Source of the DNA: JANQEU01 sp965601455
GTDB lineage: Bacteria > Bacteroidota > Bacteroidia > Cytophagales > Cyclobacteriaceae
Direction of reading: 5' to 3'
DNA: 64,000 nucleotides
NCBI GenBank assembly: GCA_965601455.1
Contig: OZ271831.1
Coordinates: 1,364,001-1,428,000 of the forward strand
Shown here: piece after piece, positions 6,491 through 16,169 of the stretch
Layout: each line of letters starts with the position of its first letter
How positions within the stretch are numbered: the first letter of the stretch is position 1
Translations under genes and position numbers: made by a program
The notes under the pieces: generated by a model
The model's database searches: none
Told to the model about the DNA's origin: nothing
What the model saw: the letters and a program-made list of their open reading frames with translations, nothing else

Positions 6491-9400
6491 TTACCTTAAA
6501 ATCGTAACGGAACCGTACTGGGTGAGTGTACCAAGTTCCGGTTCCTCGATACTGGTGAACTTCATAACATAGGCGAAAGTCCCGGGACCTAAAATATCGT
6601 TTCGGTAGGAACCGTTCCAACGAAAAGTCTGATCTTGGGAATAATAGACCAGCTCTCCCCATTTCGAATAGATGAAAATCTCAAAATTATCCACAAATGG
6701 ATTGGGGATAATAAAGAACTCCTCATTGAAGTTGTTGCCATTCGGACTAAAAGCATTCGGGGCTATGATGAGTGGATCGCAATCAGCTACTCCTGCGATA
6801 TATGGCTGGACCAAGACGGTGTCTGAACGGGTACAACCGGTTTCCACTTCCCTGATGTTGATATAGTAGGTACCATTATCCAGGGTTTGGAAACTTCGAA
6901 TAGGTGTAAGTAGATTATTTTCAGTCAATAATGTATCTCCATCCAGGTCGGATACAAAAACATCAACCAGTGATGGTAACTGCGCACCTGTAAGCGATAT
7001 CTGAACATTTGCATCAATGCCACAATCCGGTAGGTTACTGGCTGAAACATCGAACAAAGCATCATCCTCGATCGTGACCGGATCAAAGGTAGAACACCCT
7101 GAAACGAGGTCTTCGACAAATAATTCATAGTTTCCTGTACCTAGTCCATCATAACGCGGTGAGGTTGCAGGACCATCTAAAGATCCACGTCTTGCCAGGC
7201 CAATACCTCTGACTGTAAAACTGAAACTACCGGGCGTGGTTATATCAAATTGTATCGAAGCATCCCGCTCTCCACATTCCGATGGAGGATTGGTAATGCT
7301 TATGACTCCCGGTGACTGGCCAACCAGGACATTTACAGTATCGGTATTGGTGCAGGCGGCACCAAAAATTGCCTCGTCCAAACTTATGGTAAGTGTATAC
7401 TGATATTCTCCAGGAATGGAAGTGTTTACTGGAAGGAATCTTGAAGTATCCGTACCCGCAGATAAACCATCTACCTGCCAATCAAAGGAGATACCTGATG
7501 CAGTATTTGCATCCAGAAAAACTCCTGGCTCATTCTGACAAAGAATTTGGTCCACTCCTAGATCCAGAAATGGTCGGTTGTTTCCTATACTGGCAATCAG
7601 GGTATCACTACTGCAACCCTCATCTGTGATAATGGCTACACCTACATCTAATAGCTCAACACCGGGTAAGAAATTCGCCTCACTAATCTCAACCGTTCTG
7701 GTTGTGTCACCGGTTGACCACCAATAATTATAATCGTCTCTGTCCTCCGGCCAAGCCTCCAATGCAACATCACCAATACATAGTATTCCACTATCATCTA
7801 TGGTGGGGTTACTGGGCACCTGGAAAACATTAACCGTGTCCATGAACACTGTATCGTAGCCACATCTGTTGGTGATATTCAATTCAAAAGGATGTATCCC
7901 AAGCGTTGAAAAAGAGTTTAGAACCATTTCACCTACTGCGGTGGGTGCTGCTGCCGTTGAGTCAAATGTCCAGAAGAACTCATCAATGACGGAGGTTCCA
8001 CTAGCGTTGAACATTGATTCTTGCCCAAAGCAACCGGGATCAAAAACCAGTGCTGGTGGTTGCTCATTATTTGACTGTTGTTGTGAGAAGTTTGGTAGTC
8101 CCCGTCGACTAATTCTCCCTGCTAAATCCTGGCCTGAAGTATTTAATGAAGAGGCTTCCCTGTCGGAATTCTGATTATCAACGGTAAACAAAAAACCGCT
8201 GCCCTCTACCGCTAGATATATTTGACCATCAGGTCCCGTTTGTAGGGTACCATATCCATTTCCAGTTGGGTAGCCATCGTATTTTGTGGCGGCAATATCT
8301 TCATCGGGATTTTCAGAGTCAATACTATCAAGGCTGTACTGTAGCAGTTTGGTATTGGTACTGACGTATATTTTCGATGCATCTGAAGACCACTCGAGAC
8401 CATAAGTGTTTGTTTCCTCCGTATCGACCAAGCGCGGGGTAGATAGTCGGCCTGAGCTGTCAACGAAATTGAATATTTCCAGGTTCTCTGCTCCAGGTGT
8501 TACAGTGGCTAGATAGGAGGTGGTTGGATCGAACTTTATTACACCACTTCCTTGTATCTCCTGTTGCGCAATAACTTCTCCAAGGGGAGTAAAAACATTT
8601 GGACCAATCCCGGATTCGTCAACAAAGTAGTTTCTAAAGGAGTTATTTCCATATTCATGAGCCGCCAACCAGGAAGACATATCAAAACTGGAATTAGTTA
8701 TTCGTTCCGTGGAATTCTGGAATAACGGCAGGTTTCGTAGTAAAACTGCACCTCTTGCTGAATCCTGTTTGATATCCACGATGGAATAACGCATGTCGTA
8801 TACACCAGTTCCGTATACTTCCTGAGCGGTGAAGATGTAAAACATGGTGTTGTCATCCATGAATGGAAGAATCAATACTCCCTGTGAAGCGGTACTGTCA
8901 CCACCGATTTGATTGGCTCCCAGGTTGTTAAAAGTAGCACTATCAAAAACGGGCATCACCTGGTGTTCCCTGTTCCAAACGGTGGATCCATTAGTGTAAA
9001 ACAATAAATCGCCATTGACGTCGGAGATGGTAGCCGCACCTTCAGGAGAGAACATCATATTGGCATCCGTAATGGGTGTGGGTGGTTGCGTATTAAAGTC
9101 CAGTCCCGCCCTTTCTCCGAAATACCATTGATTTCCAACGTCAACAGACACATTGTATTCCGATACTTCAATTTCATCATAGGAGCTACATTGACCATCA
9201 CTGACACTGACCCAATAAATCCCCGTAGTATCAACATTGATCGTTTGATTATTGGATCCAGTACTCCATAAGTATTCAAGTCCTTCTCCGGCATCCAGTT
9301 CCAAGATTTCATCCGCACAAATGGTGGTATCCTGGCCAAGGTCTACCATCAGATCGGTTTGGAGAATAATCACAGGTTGTTGAAAAAGATCGATTGTACC

Positions 9401-10774
9401 GTTCAATTCTACTAATAGGGTAACAAAGAATGTTCCCGGCTGCTCGTAGACATGGATTGGAGCGGAGGAATTGGAGAAGTTACCATCGCCAAAATCCCAG
9501 AAGTAATTTGTGGGTACCGGGAAGACATCTGGGAAAAATTTGGTGCCTTCGTTGGCGCAACTATCAAGATATCGAAAAGATATCTTACTGAAAGACTGAA
9601 CTTCGGCGGGTACAAATGATGGGAATTGTCTGCCATTAAAGTCAGCATCAAACTGATTTGCTTCGTATGACACCAGGAATGCGCTTGAATCAATATTTTC
9701 AAATCTCCCTACTAAAAATGGATCCGTAGGACCCGATTGATAGAGGTGATAGAGGTTTCCATCGATGCCTCTTTTGAGTCCGTAACTTCTAAAAATCGGG
9801 TTGCTGAAAAACGGTACAGTGGTGCTATCAATAAGGTTGTGCTGGTACACATTGGCTGTGAGTGAATCAGTAGCTCCAAATCTTGAAAAATATAGTTTTG
9901 AGCCGTCATTCGACCATTCAACATCAAAAACGGATTCACCACCATTATCATTGAACCCACTATTAAGGATGGATCGGTTAAAGGAAAACAGCCCAGTGGT
10001 GTCGTTGAAGTCAAGCAATACAACATTCCTGTTGATATCTTTCGGTGCTACTGCAAGGACCCGGTTAATAGGATCGTAATCGAATTGGGAAGCTTCGGCC
10101 CCAGGATACTGAAGCGTAGTATCCAGATTACTAATGCTGCTTCCTCCAATACCAAATTCATTGACGATGGAGGCATGAAAATCGAGTGTATTACGATTTT
10201 GTGTAACCAACCAATACGTATTGGGGATGGACGATTCAATGATAATCATGGCTTCCGAAGGATCGACAATACCCGTAGAGTTGTTTACGGAGTTTACTTC
10301 CCCCAGAGGTTCATTTGAATTCCCATTCCCAATCGCCGTGAGATCGATTTCCGCATATTGGATCTCATTTACTCCCGATGAGTAGGAATTGGTAAAAAGA
10401 AGATAATTATTGTCAGTGCCTGGTAACTTGCAGCTTACAGCGGATTGATTAATCTGTGAATTTCCATTCATTGTTGAGAATCCTGACATTAGCTGATGTG
10501 AACCGTCATAGATTCTTACACCATCGGAATATGCCCGCAGATTTCCAGTCTGTTGCTCGCTGATAACAGTGGGTCCGCCGGTACCGAAATCAGCATTCAT
10601 CCGAGTTTCTTCGTAGGAGAATTCAGCATTTTTGTCAAACTGAATGTTCGCTTCTGAATTCCCAAAGAACCATTGAGTATTGACAAGTCGCTGAGAGTTT
10701 GCCTGGAATCCAATACCGACCATAAGAAAAATTCCAGTCCCAAGAAGTAATTTCCTACCTCTCATCCGCCACAC
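6491..10774 (-). CDS. Giant T9SS-secreted protein with duplicated propeller-like module, PKD domain and gliding-motility C-terminal domain
   Basis: 1427 residues with an N-terminal signal peptide (RKLLLGTGIFLMVGIGFQANS). Residues about 28-395 and 545-925 are two versions of the same module, beginning NTQWFFGNSEANIQF and GNQWYFGERAGLDFN, with repeated strands of propeller type. Between them, at about 400-485, is a PKD domain (FWDFGDGNFSNSS). After the second module come Ig-like segments with Cys pairs. The last 90 residues, from NAFSPNGNNFNEEFFI to YGSVTILR, form the gliding-motility-associated (CHU_C) domain that targets type-B T9SS cargo. It is predicted to be exported and attached to the cell surface. 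The divergent PorP/SprF-like gene is the expected type of partner. Ligand and role unknown. Confidence 0.9.
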   Translation of the reverse strand: MWRMRGRKLLLGTGIFLMVGIGFQANSQRLVNTQWFFGNSEANIQFDKNAEFSYEETRMNADFGTGGPTVISEQQTGNLRAYSDGVRIYDGSHQLMSGFSTMNGNSQINQSAVSCKLPGTDNNYLLFTNSYSSGVNEIQYAEIDLTAIGNGNSNEPLGEVNSVNNSTGIVDPSEAMIIIESSIPNTYWLVTQNRNTLDFHASIVNEFGIGGSSISNLDTTLQYPGAEASQFDYDPINRVLAVAPKDINRNVVLLDFNDTTGLFSFNRSILNSGFNDNGGESVFDVEWSNDGSKLYFSRFGATDSLTANVYQHNLIDSTTVPFFSNPIFRSYGLKRGIDGNLYHLYQSGPTDPFLVGRFENIDSSAFLVSYEANQFDADFNGRQFPSFVPAEVQSFSKISFRYLDSCANEGTKFFPDVFPVPTNYFWDFGDGNFSNSSAPIHVYEQPGTFFVTLLVELNGTIDLFQQPVIILQTDLMVDLGQDTTICADEILELDAGEGLEYLWSTGSNNQTINVDTTGIYWVSVSDGQCSSYDEIEVSEYNVSVDVGNQWYFGERAGLDFNTQPPTPITDANMMFSPEGAATISDVNGDLLFYTNGSTVWNREHQVMPVFDSATFNNLGANQIGGDSTASQGVLILPFMDDNTMFYIFTAQEVYGTGVYDMRYSIVDIKQDSARGAVLLRNLPLFQNSTERITNSSFDMSSWLAAHEYGNNSFRNYFVDESGIGPNVFTPLGEVIAQQEIQGSGVIKFDPTTSYLATVTPGAENLEIFNFVDSSGRLSTPRLVDTEETNTYGLEWSSDASKIYVSTNTKLLQYSLDSIDSENPDEDIAATKYDGYPTGNGYGTLQTGPDGQIYLAVEGSGFLFTVDNQNSDREASSLNTSGQDLAGRISRRGLPNFSQQQSNNEQPPALVFDPGCFGQESMFNASGTSVIDEFFWTFDSTAAAPTAVGEMVLNSFSTLGIHPFELNITNRCGYDTVFMDTVNVFQVPSNPTIDDSGILCIGDVALEAWPEDRDDYNYWWSTGDTTRTVEISEANFLPGVELLDVGVAIITDEGCSSDTLIASIGNNRPFLDLGVDQILCQNEPGVFLDANTASGISFDWQVDGLSAGTDTSRFLPVNTSIPGEYQYTLTISLDEAIFGAACTNTDTVNVLVGQSPGVISITNPPSECGERDASIQFDITTPGSFSFTVRGIGLARRGSLDGPATSPRYDGLGTGNYELFVEDLVSGCSTFDPVTIEDDALFDVSASNLPDCGIDANVQISLTGAQLPSLVDVFVSDLDGDTLLTENNLLTPIRSFQTLDNGTYYINIREVETGCTRSDTVLVQPYIAGVADCDPLIIAPNAFSPNGNNFNEEFFIIPNPFVDNFEIFIYSKWGELVYYSQDQTFRWNGSYRNDILGPGTFAYVMKFTSIEEPELGTLTQYGSVTILR

Positions 10775-11076
10775 CTCTCTGTTTTGACTTTATCAGGTTT
10801 GAACCGAAAAAATCTACCATTGACAACTTTACTTCTTTAACTAGCTAAACGAATATTTTTCCTCCAGATTTTACCCGGTGATGTCGGCAAAGGTAAATCA
10901 CGAAATAAAATGTAAAAATGCCGGCAAACATTTGCGAAGGAATTTATGAAAGAACTGTCTAGAATCCGTATTCCCGTATTATTTTCATGAATGAATAATT
11001 TCTAACGATTGTACGTTTAATGTTCAATTAGCCGTTAATTATATAATTTGCCGCAAATTATGGAGGGGTTCATTCA
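10775..11076. other. 302-bp divergent intergenic region
   Basis: Lies between the outward-reading T9SS substrate and PorP-like genes, so promoters for both should be here. The only promoter-like text is ATATAATTTG at 11041-11050, close to but one base short of TAnnTTTG, and without a TTG at 19-20 nt. TGGAGGGG at 11061-11068 precedes the PorP ATG by 8 nt and could act as a ribosome binding site. No RNA gene or open frame seen. Confidence 0.5.
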
Positions 11077-12114
11077 ATGCAGATAAGACATTTAGCAGCA
11101 ATACTCATTGTTATGGGGAGTTGTCTGGTATATGATGTATCTGCCCAAGATCCACAGTTTTCCCAGTATTATGCCTCACCACTTTATCTAAATCCTGCAT
11201 TAACCGGAGTCAATCAAATTGGTCGGGCAGGGGTGAATTACAGAAATCAATGGCCAGCTCTGGATGCGAATTTCGAAACGTACGCTTTTTTCCTTGACTA
11301 CAACTTTGAAGACTACAATTCGAGTGGGGGGTTATTGGTTACAACCGATCGTGAAGGACTTGTTGGACTTCGATCTACATCAATCGGTCTCTTGTATGCA
11401 TATGAAGTTGGACTGAACTATAGGTGGACATTTCGCCCAGGATTACAATTTGGCTACACTATCAGAGATATAAATTTTGACAGGCTCACTTTCGGAGATC
11501 AATTTGACAATACGGGCCTGGTTAATCCCGTGACTGCAGAGCCCTTCAACACAGGATTAAATGCACAGTTCTTTGATTTTGCGGCGGGTGGTTTAATCTA
11601 TAATGAAAGAATCTGGTTTGGAGGGGCTATTCATCACATTAATGAGCCTAACCAATCCATATTAGATGGTGACAGTCCATTGGAACACAAAGTATCTTTT
11701 CATGGCGGATATCGAATTTTGTTTGAAGATATCAATCCTTTATATCAGGCTCCTGATGGTCTGGAGAGAAGTATAACTCCTACTTTTAACTATCGGTATC
11801 AGGGAGATTATGATCAGCTTGATGTCGGATTTTATGTGACTTTGGAACCTATTCTGGCAGGAGTATGGTACAGAGGTGTACCGGTTAAGACCTTCGGTGG
11901 TATTCCTGTAAATGAATCGATTGTCATGATGTTTGGATTAAACATCGGACAGACTACCATGGGTTATAGCTTTGATTACACGATTTCAGATCTTGGTATC
12001 GACAGTGGGGGAGCTCACGAGCTTAGTCTTATTTACAAATTTGACCTTAGTGACCCACGTAAACCACCCAAGGAGGTTCGACAATTAAAGTGCCCGGTCC
12101 CATATATCTTCTAA
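11077..12114 (+). CDS. PorP/SprF family T9SS outer membrane protein
   Basis: 345 residues with a signal peptide ending near VYDVSAQ. Directly after it is the family hallmark DPQFSQYYASPLYLNPALTG, then NYRNQWPAL and a series of amphipathic strands typical of an outer membrane beta-barrel. PorP/SprF proteins hold or export T9SS cargo with type-B C-terminal domains; SprF pairs with SprB in gliding bacteria. The divergent neighbour carries such a domain, so this is probably its dedicated partner (inference from position). The unusually clear purine-rich GGAGGGG before the ATG supports this start. Confidence 0.92.
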   Translation: MQIRHLAAILIVMGSCLVYDVSAQDPQFSQYYASPLYLNPALTGVNQIGRAGVNYRNQWPALDANFETYAFFLDYNFEDYNSSGGLLVTTDREGLVGLRSTSIGLLYAYEVGLNYRWTFRPGLQFGYTIRDINFDRLTFGDQFDNTGLVNPVTAEPFNTGLNAQFFDFAAGGLIYNERIWFGGAIHHINEPNQSILDGDSPLEHKVSFHGGYRILFEDINPLYQAPDGLERSITPTFNYRYQGDYDQLDVGFYVTLEPILAGVWYRGVPVKTFGGIPVNESIVMMFGLNIGQTTMGYSFDYTISDLGIDSGGAHELSLIYKFDLSDPRKPPKEVRQLKCPVPYIF

Positions 12115-12170
12115 AAGTCGAAATTATTGCTGCTTGAATTCTGTTATTTTCGCGTCATTATTGTTGACAG

Positions 12171-13421
12171 ATGGAAGCGAATACTATTTTCTACATTATA
12201 CTTTTTCTTACAACCTTTGATTTCATTCGTGAACGAGTTCTGGGTTATTTAAACCGGCAGAGCTCTAGTAAGCCGATCCCTAAGGAACTTGATGGAGTTT
12301 ACGACGACGAAAAATATCGGAAGTCACAAGAATATCAACGAGTTGTTGGGCAATTCGGTAATTTTTCTGCGTCTCTTTCCTTTCTGTTGACTTTTTCTGC
12401 AATATTTTTTGGTTGGTTTGGTTGGCTTCAACAACAACTGGATGTTGTTTTACAAAGCAGTATAGTTAGTTCTCTTGCCTTTTTTGGTGTTCTTTTTATT
12501 GTTTCGGACTTAATTGGAACTCCATTCTCCATTTATCGAAACTTCGTAATTGAAGAACGTTTTGGATTCAATAAAATGACAGGTAAAACCTATGTGCTTG
12601 ATAAGATAAAAGGATACGTACTTACAATTGTGATTGGTGGTGGTTTACTAACTGTTTTCTTGACTCTCGTTGAGCGATTAGGTGTTAATTTCTGGTGGTA
12701 TTTCTGGGCAATCATCGTAGTATTCATCCTTGGTGCCAATATGTTTTACACCACGTTAATTCTCCCACTTTTCAATAAACTAACACCTATGCCTGCGGGA
12801 GAATTGAAGGAATCAATCGAATCATTTAGCCGTAAGGTTAATTTTCCTTTGACAAACATATTTGTAATGGACGGCTCGAAGAGGTCGTCCAAAGGGAATG
12901 CTTTTTTCAGTGGTTTGGGAAGGAAGAAGAAAGTCGTTCTTTTCGACACATTAATTGAAAAACATACTACGGAAGAGCTTACCGCGGTTTTCGCTCATGA
13001 GGTTGGGCACTATAAGAAAAAGCATATCTATCTGTCTACCGTTCTTTCAATCATCCAAATTGGCTTGATGCTATATCTTATGTCCTTGTTGATATTGAAT
13101 GAACAGGTGAGTGTAGCCCTTGGTGGTAATATGGTATCTGTTCCACTGAATATTCTGGCATTTTCGATTTTGTTTTCACCGGTGTCTCACGCATTGAGCA
13201 TCGGAATGAATATAATTAGCAGGAAAAATGAGTATGAAGCTGATGAGTACGCGGTGAAGAATTACCAGGCTGAACCTCTGATTGAAGGATTGAAGAAATT
13301 GAGCAGTGATCAACTATCAAATCTTACACCACATCCACTTTTCGTTTTTTTTAATTATTCCCATCCGCCATTGCTACAGCGTGTCAGGGCGATGAAGCGT
13401 GTACAACTGACTAATCCATAA
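12171..13421 (+). CDS. M48 (Ste24/CAAX protease-type) membrane metallopeptidase
   Basis: 416 residues with about seven hydrophobic segments. The zinc motif HEVGH is at 276-280 (FAHEVGHYKKKH), and the third ligand region is NEYEADEYAV. The N-terminal half has the Ste24-type pattern GTPFSIYRNFVIEERFGFNKMT. It resembles CAAX prenyl protease 1 and is expected to act in the inner membrane on membrane or misfolded proteins; bacteria lack typical CAAX substrates, so the substrate is open. The 3' end overlaps the convergent gpsA gene by 11 bp. Confidence 0.92.
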   Translation: MEANTIFYIILFLTTFDFIRERVLGYLNRQSSSKPIPKELDGVYDDEKYRKSQEYQRVVGQFGNFSASLSFLLTFSAIFFGWFGWLQQQLDVVLQSSIVSSLAFFGVLFIVSDLIGTPFSIYRNFVIEERFGFNKMTGKTYVLDKIKGYVLTIVIGGGLLTVFLTLVERLGVNFWWYFWAIIVVFILGANMFYTTLILPLFNKLTPMPAGELKESIESFSRKVNFPLTNIFVMDGSKRSSKGNAFFSGLGRKKKVVLFDTLIEKHTTEELTAVFAHEVGHYKKKHIYLSTVLSIIQIGLMLYLMSLLILNEQVSVALGGNMVSVPLNILAFSILFSPVSHALSIGMNIISRKNEYEADEYAVKNYQAEPLIEGLKKLSSDQLSNLTPHPLFVFFNYSHPPLLQRVRAMKRVQLTNP

Positions 13422-14472
13422 AGTCAATCTCGGCGCGGAAAGGAAAATTCATCAGGTAGGCATGAGCTTCATCAACGGTGAAATCCTTATGAATAATGCG
13501 ATGAAGGGTTTGGGTTATAGGAACTCGGAATCCCAGTGATTCAGCCAGTTGGAAAATGAGATCAATGGTTTTCACACCTTCTGCAATTTCATCCATAGAC
13601 TCCATGATCTCCTCAATGCTTTCTCCTTTTGCCAAGCGTTGGCCAACAGTGTAATTGCGGCTATCAGGACTACTACAAGTGGCAATGAGGTCTCCGACGC
13701 CTGCTAATCCCAAGAAGGCTCTGGCATTACCTCCGAGAGCCTTTCCGATGAAAACCATTTCGACCAGTCCTCGGCTAATGAATAATGCCTTAGCGTTTTC
13801 TCCAAGATCTTTACCAGCGATGGCTCCTGCTCCTAAAGCAATAATATTTTTAAGAATACCACACAGCTCGATACCAATCAGATCGTTACTGCCGTAAATA
13901 AGAAAGCGATCATTTTTTAGTAGTTTCTGTCCAATTTGAATCACCTCATCGAACTGGCTGGCTACAACCGAAGCTGCTGGTTTAGACTGAGCCATTTCAC
14001 GAGAAAGATTGGGTCCTGCAAGGCAACCAACCCTTACCACTGAGCTTTCTTCGGCAATTACTTCGCTCATGGTACGCACCTGATCTCTTGATATGGGGTT
14101 TTCGAGGGAAATTTTACGGACACTTTCGTTTAGGTCAAAGCCCTTTGTTCCATGAATAAGGATGTGATATGGCTTCAAAAAGGGACTTAGTTGCTTGATC
14201 ATATCCCTGAAATTCGCGGAAGGGATTATTGGGAATATGATATCACACTCTTTTCCGATTCTTGAAAGATCGTTGGTAGCCTCAACATTTTCATGAAGCT
14301 TCTGTCCTGCACTTAGCCTTGATTTTTCCACCTTGGCAGCTCTCTCGGCAGTCCTTGCATAAAGCAAAATGCTCGGATTGTTCTCAGCTAAAATATTTGA
14401 TATAGCTGTACCGAAGCTCCCTGCTCCGATAACACCAATTGATTTATTGCTAGATGTATTTTTCGAGCTCAT
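13411..14472 (-). CDS. gpsA: NAD(P)H-dependent glycerol-3-phosphate dehydrogenase
   Basis: Reduces dihydroxyacetone phosphate to sn-glycerol 3-phosphate for phospholipid synthesis. The 353-residue protein has the Rossmann motif IGVIGAGSFGTAIS (about 12-25), then HGTKGFD, GCLAGPNLSREMA and SNDLIGIELCGILKNIIALGAG with the catalytic lysine. AGVGDLIATCSSPDSRNYTVG completes the family signature. The ATG at 14472 lies 23 bp inside the 3' end of plsB, so translation is probably coupled. The pair makes and then acylates glycerol 3-phosphate. Confidence 0.96.
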   Translation of the reverse strand: MSSKNTSSNKSIGVIGAGSFGTAISNILAENNPSILLYARTAERAAKVEKSRLSAGQKLHENVEATNDLSRIGKECDIIFPIIPSANFRDMIKQLSPFLKPYHILIHGTKGFDLNESVRKISLENPISRDQVRTMSEVIAEESSVVRVGCLAGPNLSREMAQSKPAASVVASQFDEVIQIGQKLLKNDRFLIYGSNDLIGIELCGILKNIIALGAGAIAGKDLGENAKALFISRGLVEMVFIGKALGGNARAFLGLAGVGDLIATCSSPDSRNYTVGQRLAKGESIEEIMESMDEIAEGVKTIDLIFQLAESLGFRVPITQTLHRIIHKDFTVDEAHAYLMNFPFRAEIDFMD

Positions 14473-16114
14473 AGCCCTCTAGTCTATTGTGGTAGTAGTA
14501 CAGGGTCTGCGTGTCATTGATAATGATCTTATCTCCTTTTCTAATTAAAGGTCGTTTTGCATGATACATGCCTACGTTGTCCAATCCTTCCTTGATGGAC
14601 GCATCAGCCTTGTTTTTTAGGTGTTCGGCCACATCCACCTCGTCTTTTCTATGAAGCTTTAAAATCCGTTTCCGTAACTTTTTAAATTGCTTTTTGAATT
14701 TCTCGTAAGGAATCTCGAGATCCTCGTCTGGCAACCTTAATACTGCGTAAAGATCAAGTTTGGGATTGCCTCGCTCTAACATTTTGAATGCTGTGTAGGC
14801 AACCAGATGACTGGAGAAAATCCGGTTACGCTTGTGATATTCCTCAATAATTCTTTTAGAGAGGAGTCTTACATAGGTGTGTTCCCGTTGATGATCGACA
14901 GTTATTTGTCCATTACTCACAAAGTAGTCCCGGGTGTGAATATAGTTTCCGTTATTATCGAAGCTATGGCCTTCGTCATCAACGTAATTACCCATTATAT
15001 CCATACCCCGACCTATGGATACTGATATGTTAGAACCTTTTGTGAAGAATTTGAGGAGGAAAGTCGCAATCTTATATGACGTTGAATACTCGTCAGATTC
15101 GTCATAGAACCGTTCCTGCCCTGTGCTCTTCAGGTAGTCATTAATCAGGACCGGTGCTTCCAGGGTAAACTGATAATTGATTACCGCGGGCACAACGAAG
15201 ATTTTCTTCGCCTTTTCTCCTTCTTCCTGGTAAGCGCATCGTTGTGCTTCAATCGTTGCTCCCAGTAATCCGAGTTTAAGATTTTTCTCTAGCTGACCAC
15301 TTCTTGATCGTGTTCCACCGGGGAAGAACAAACTATGACACCCCCAACGTAAAGCCAGATTGGAATAGGTCTTAAGGGATTCAAGATAAATTGGATTCTT
15401 CTTTCTTCGGTCCACTTTATAAGCTCCCAGACTATTCATAAAGTATGCGAAGATCTTGATATTGAATAGGTTTAGTCCTGCTCCGTATATAAACGGAGGA
15501 AGACCAAGGAACTGAATAACCCATCCTATAAGGATGGAGTCTAGATTGCTAAAATGGGTGGGAACCATCACCACCGTCCCGATTTTGGCCAATTTTCGAA
15601 TGTGTTCCGTTTCTCCGACAATGTTAATTTTATCATCGAGATCCAGTTGTCTACTAAATAAAGAGGTGAATCCTTCAACCCTTGCAGCATTCAGTAATCG
15701 GGCAAAACCAAATGTGACAAAAGTCTTAGCAAAACGATAAGACGATTTATTGAAGTTTCCGGCTATCTCATTTGCGTACCGATCAGTGATTTTTCTGAGT
15801 ATCTTCTTTTCATCATCTAAGCGACTTTCCGAAGATTGGGATTCAAGCAGCTCGTGTTGTATTTGGTTCCAAAATGGTTTTTCATCATCTGGATCAACCC
15901 GCCAGGGATTGGCTTTCATCCTTAGTTTTTCTTTGTAAACCGTGATTTCAAGCTCTTCCTTAAGAGTACCACTGGAGGTTCTTTCCAGGATGGCATTGAA
16001 GGAAGAATCACTCACACTATCGATAAACTCCTTTCTCTTTTTCGATAATCTGACAATAGGCCAATCCTTGGGGCTGGGTACTATTTCACTGTATCTTGGC
16101 TTCTTTCGTAACAT
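14450..16114 (-). CDS. plsB: Glycerol-3-phosphate acyltransferase (PlsB type)
   Basis: 554 residues. Transfers the first acyl chain to glycerol 3-phosphate at the inner membrane. The acyltransferase motifs are VPTHFSNLDS, with the catalytic pair H187 and D192 (HxxxxD), then GAGLNLF, and FFPGGTRSRSG (about 270) for glycerol phosphate binding. A conserved ANPWRVDPDD segment lies in the N-terminal helical part. E. coli PlsB is about 800 residues, so this is the shorter form. It is transcribed before gpsA, which supplies its substrate, with a 23-bp overlap. The start MLRKKPRYSEI at 16114 is the first ATG of the frame. Confidence 0.9.
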   Translation of the reverse strand: MLRKKPRYSEIVPSPKDWPIVRLSKKRKEFIDSVSDSSFNAILERTSSGTLKEELEITVYKEKLRMKANPWRVDPDDEKPFWNQIQHELLESQSSESRLDDEKKILRKITDRYANEIAGNFNKSSYRFAKTFVTFGFARLLNAARVEGFTSLFSRQLDLDDKINIVGETEHIRKLAKIGTVVMVPTHFSNLDSILIGWVIQFLGLPPFIYGAGLNLFNIKIFAYFMNSLGAYKVDRRKKNPIYLESLKTYSNLALRWGCHSLFFPGGTRSRSGQLEKNLKLGLLGATIEAQRCAYQEEGEKAKKIFVVPAVINYQFTLEAPVLINDYLKSTGQERFYDESDEYSTSYKIATFLLKFFTKGSNISVSIGRGMDIMGNYVDDEGHSFDNNGNYIHTRDYFVSNGQITVDHQREHTYVRLLSKRIIEEYHKRNRIFSSHLVAYTAFKMLERGNPKLDLYAVLRLPDEDLEIPYEKFKKQFKKLRKRILKLHRKDEVDVAEHLKNKADASIKEGLDNVGMYHAKRPLIRKGDKIIINDTQTLYYYHNRLEGYELEKYI

Positions 16115-16169
16115 TCGGAATGCTCGCGAAAGTAAGTTAAGTAATTAATTATCACCAAATAGAATTTGA

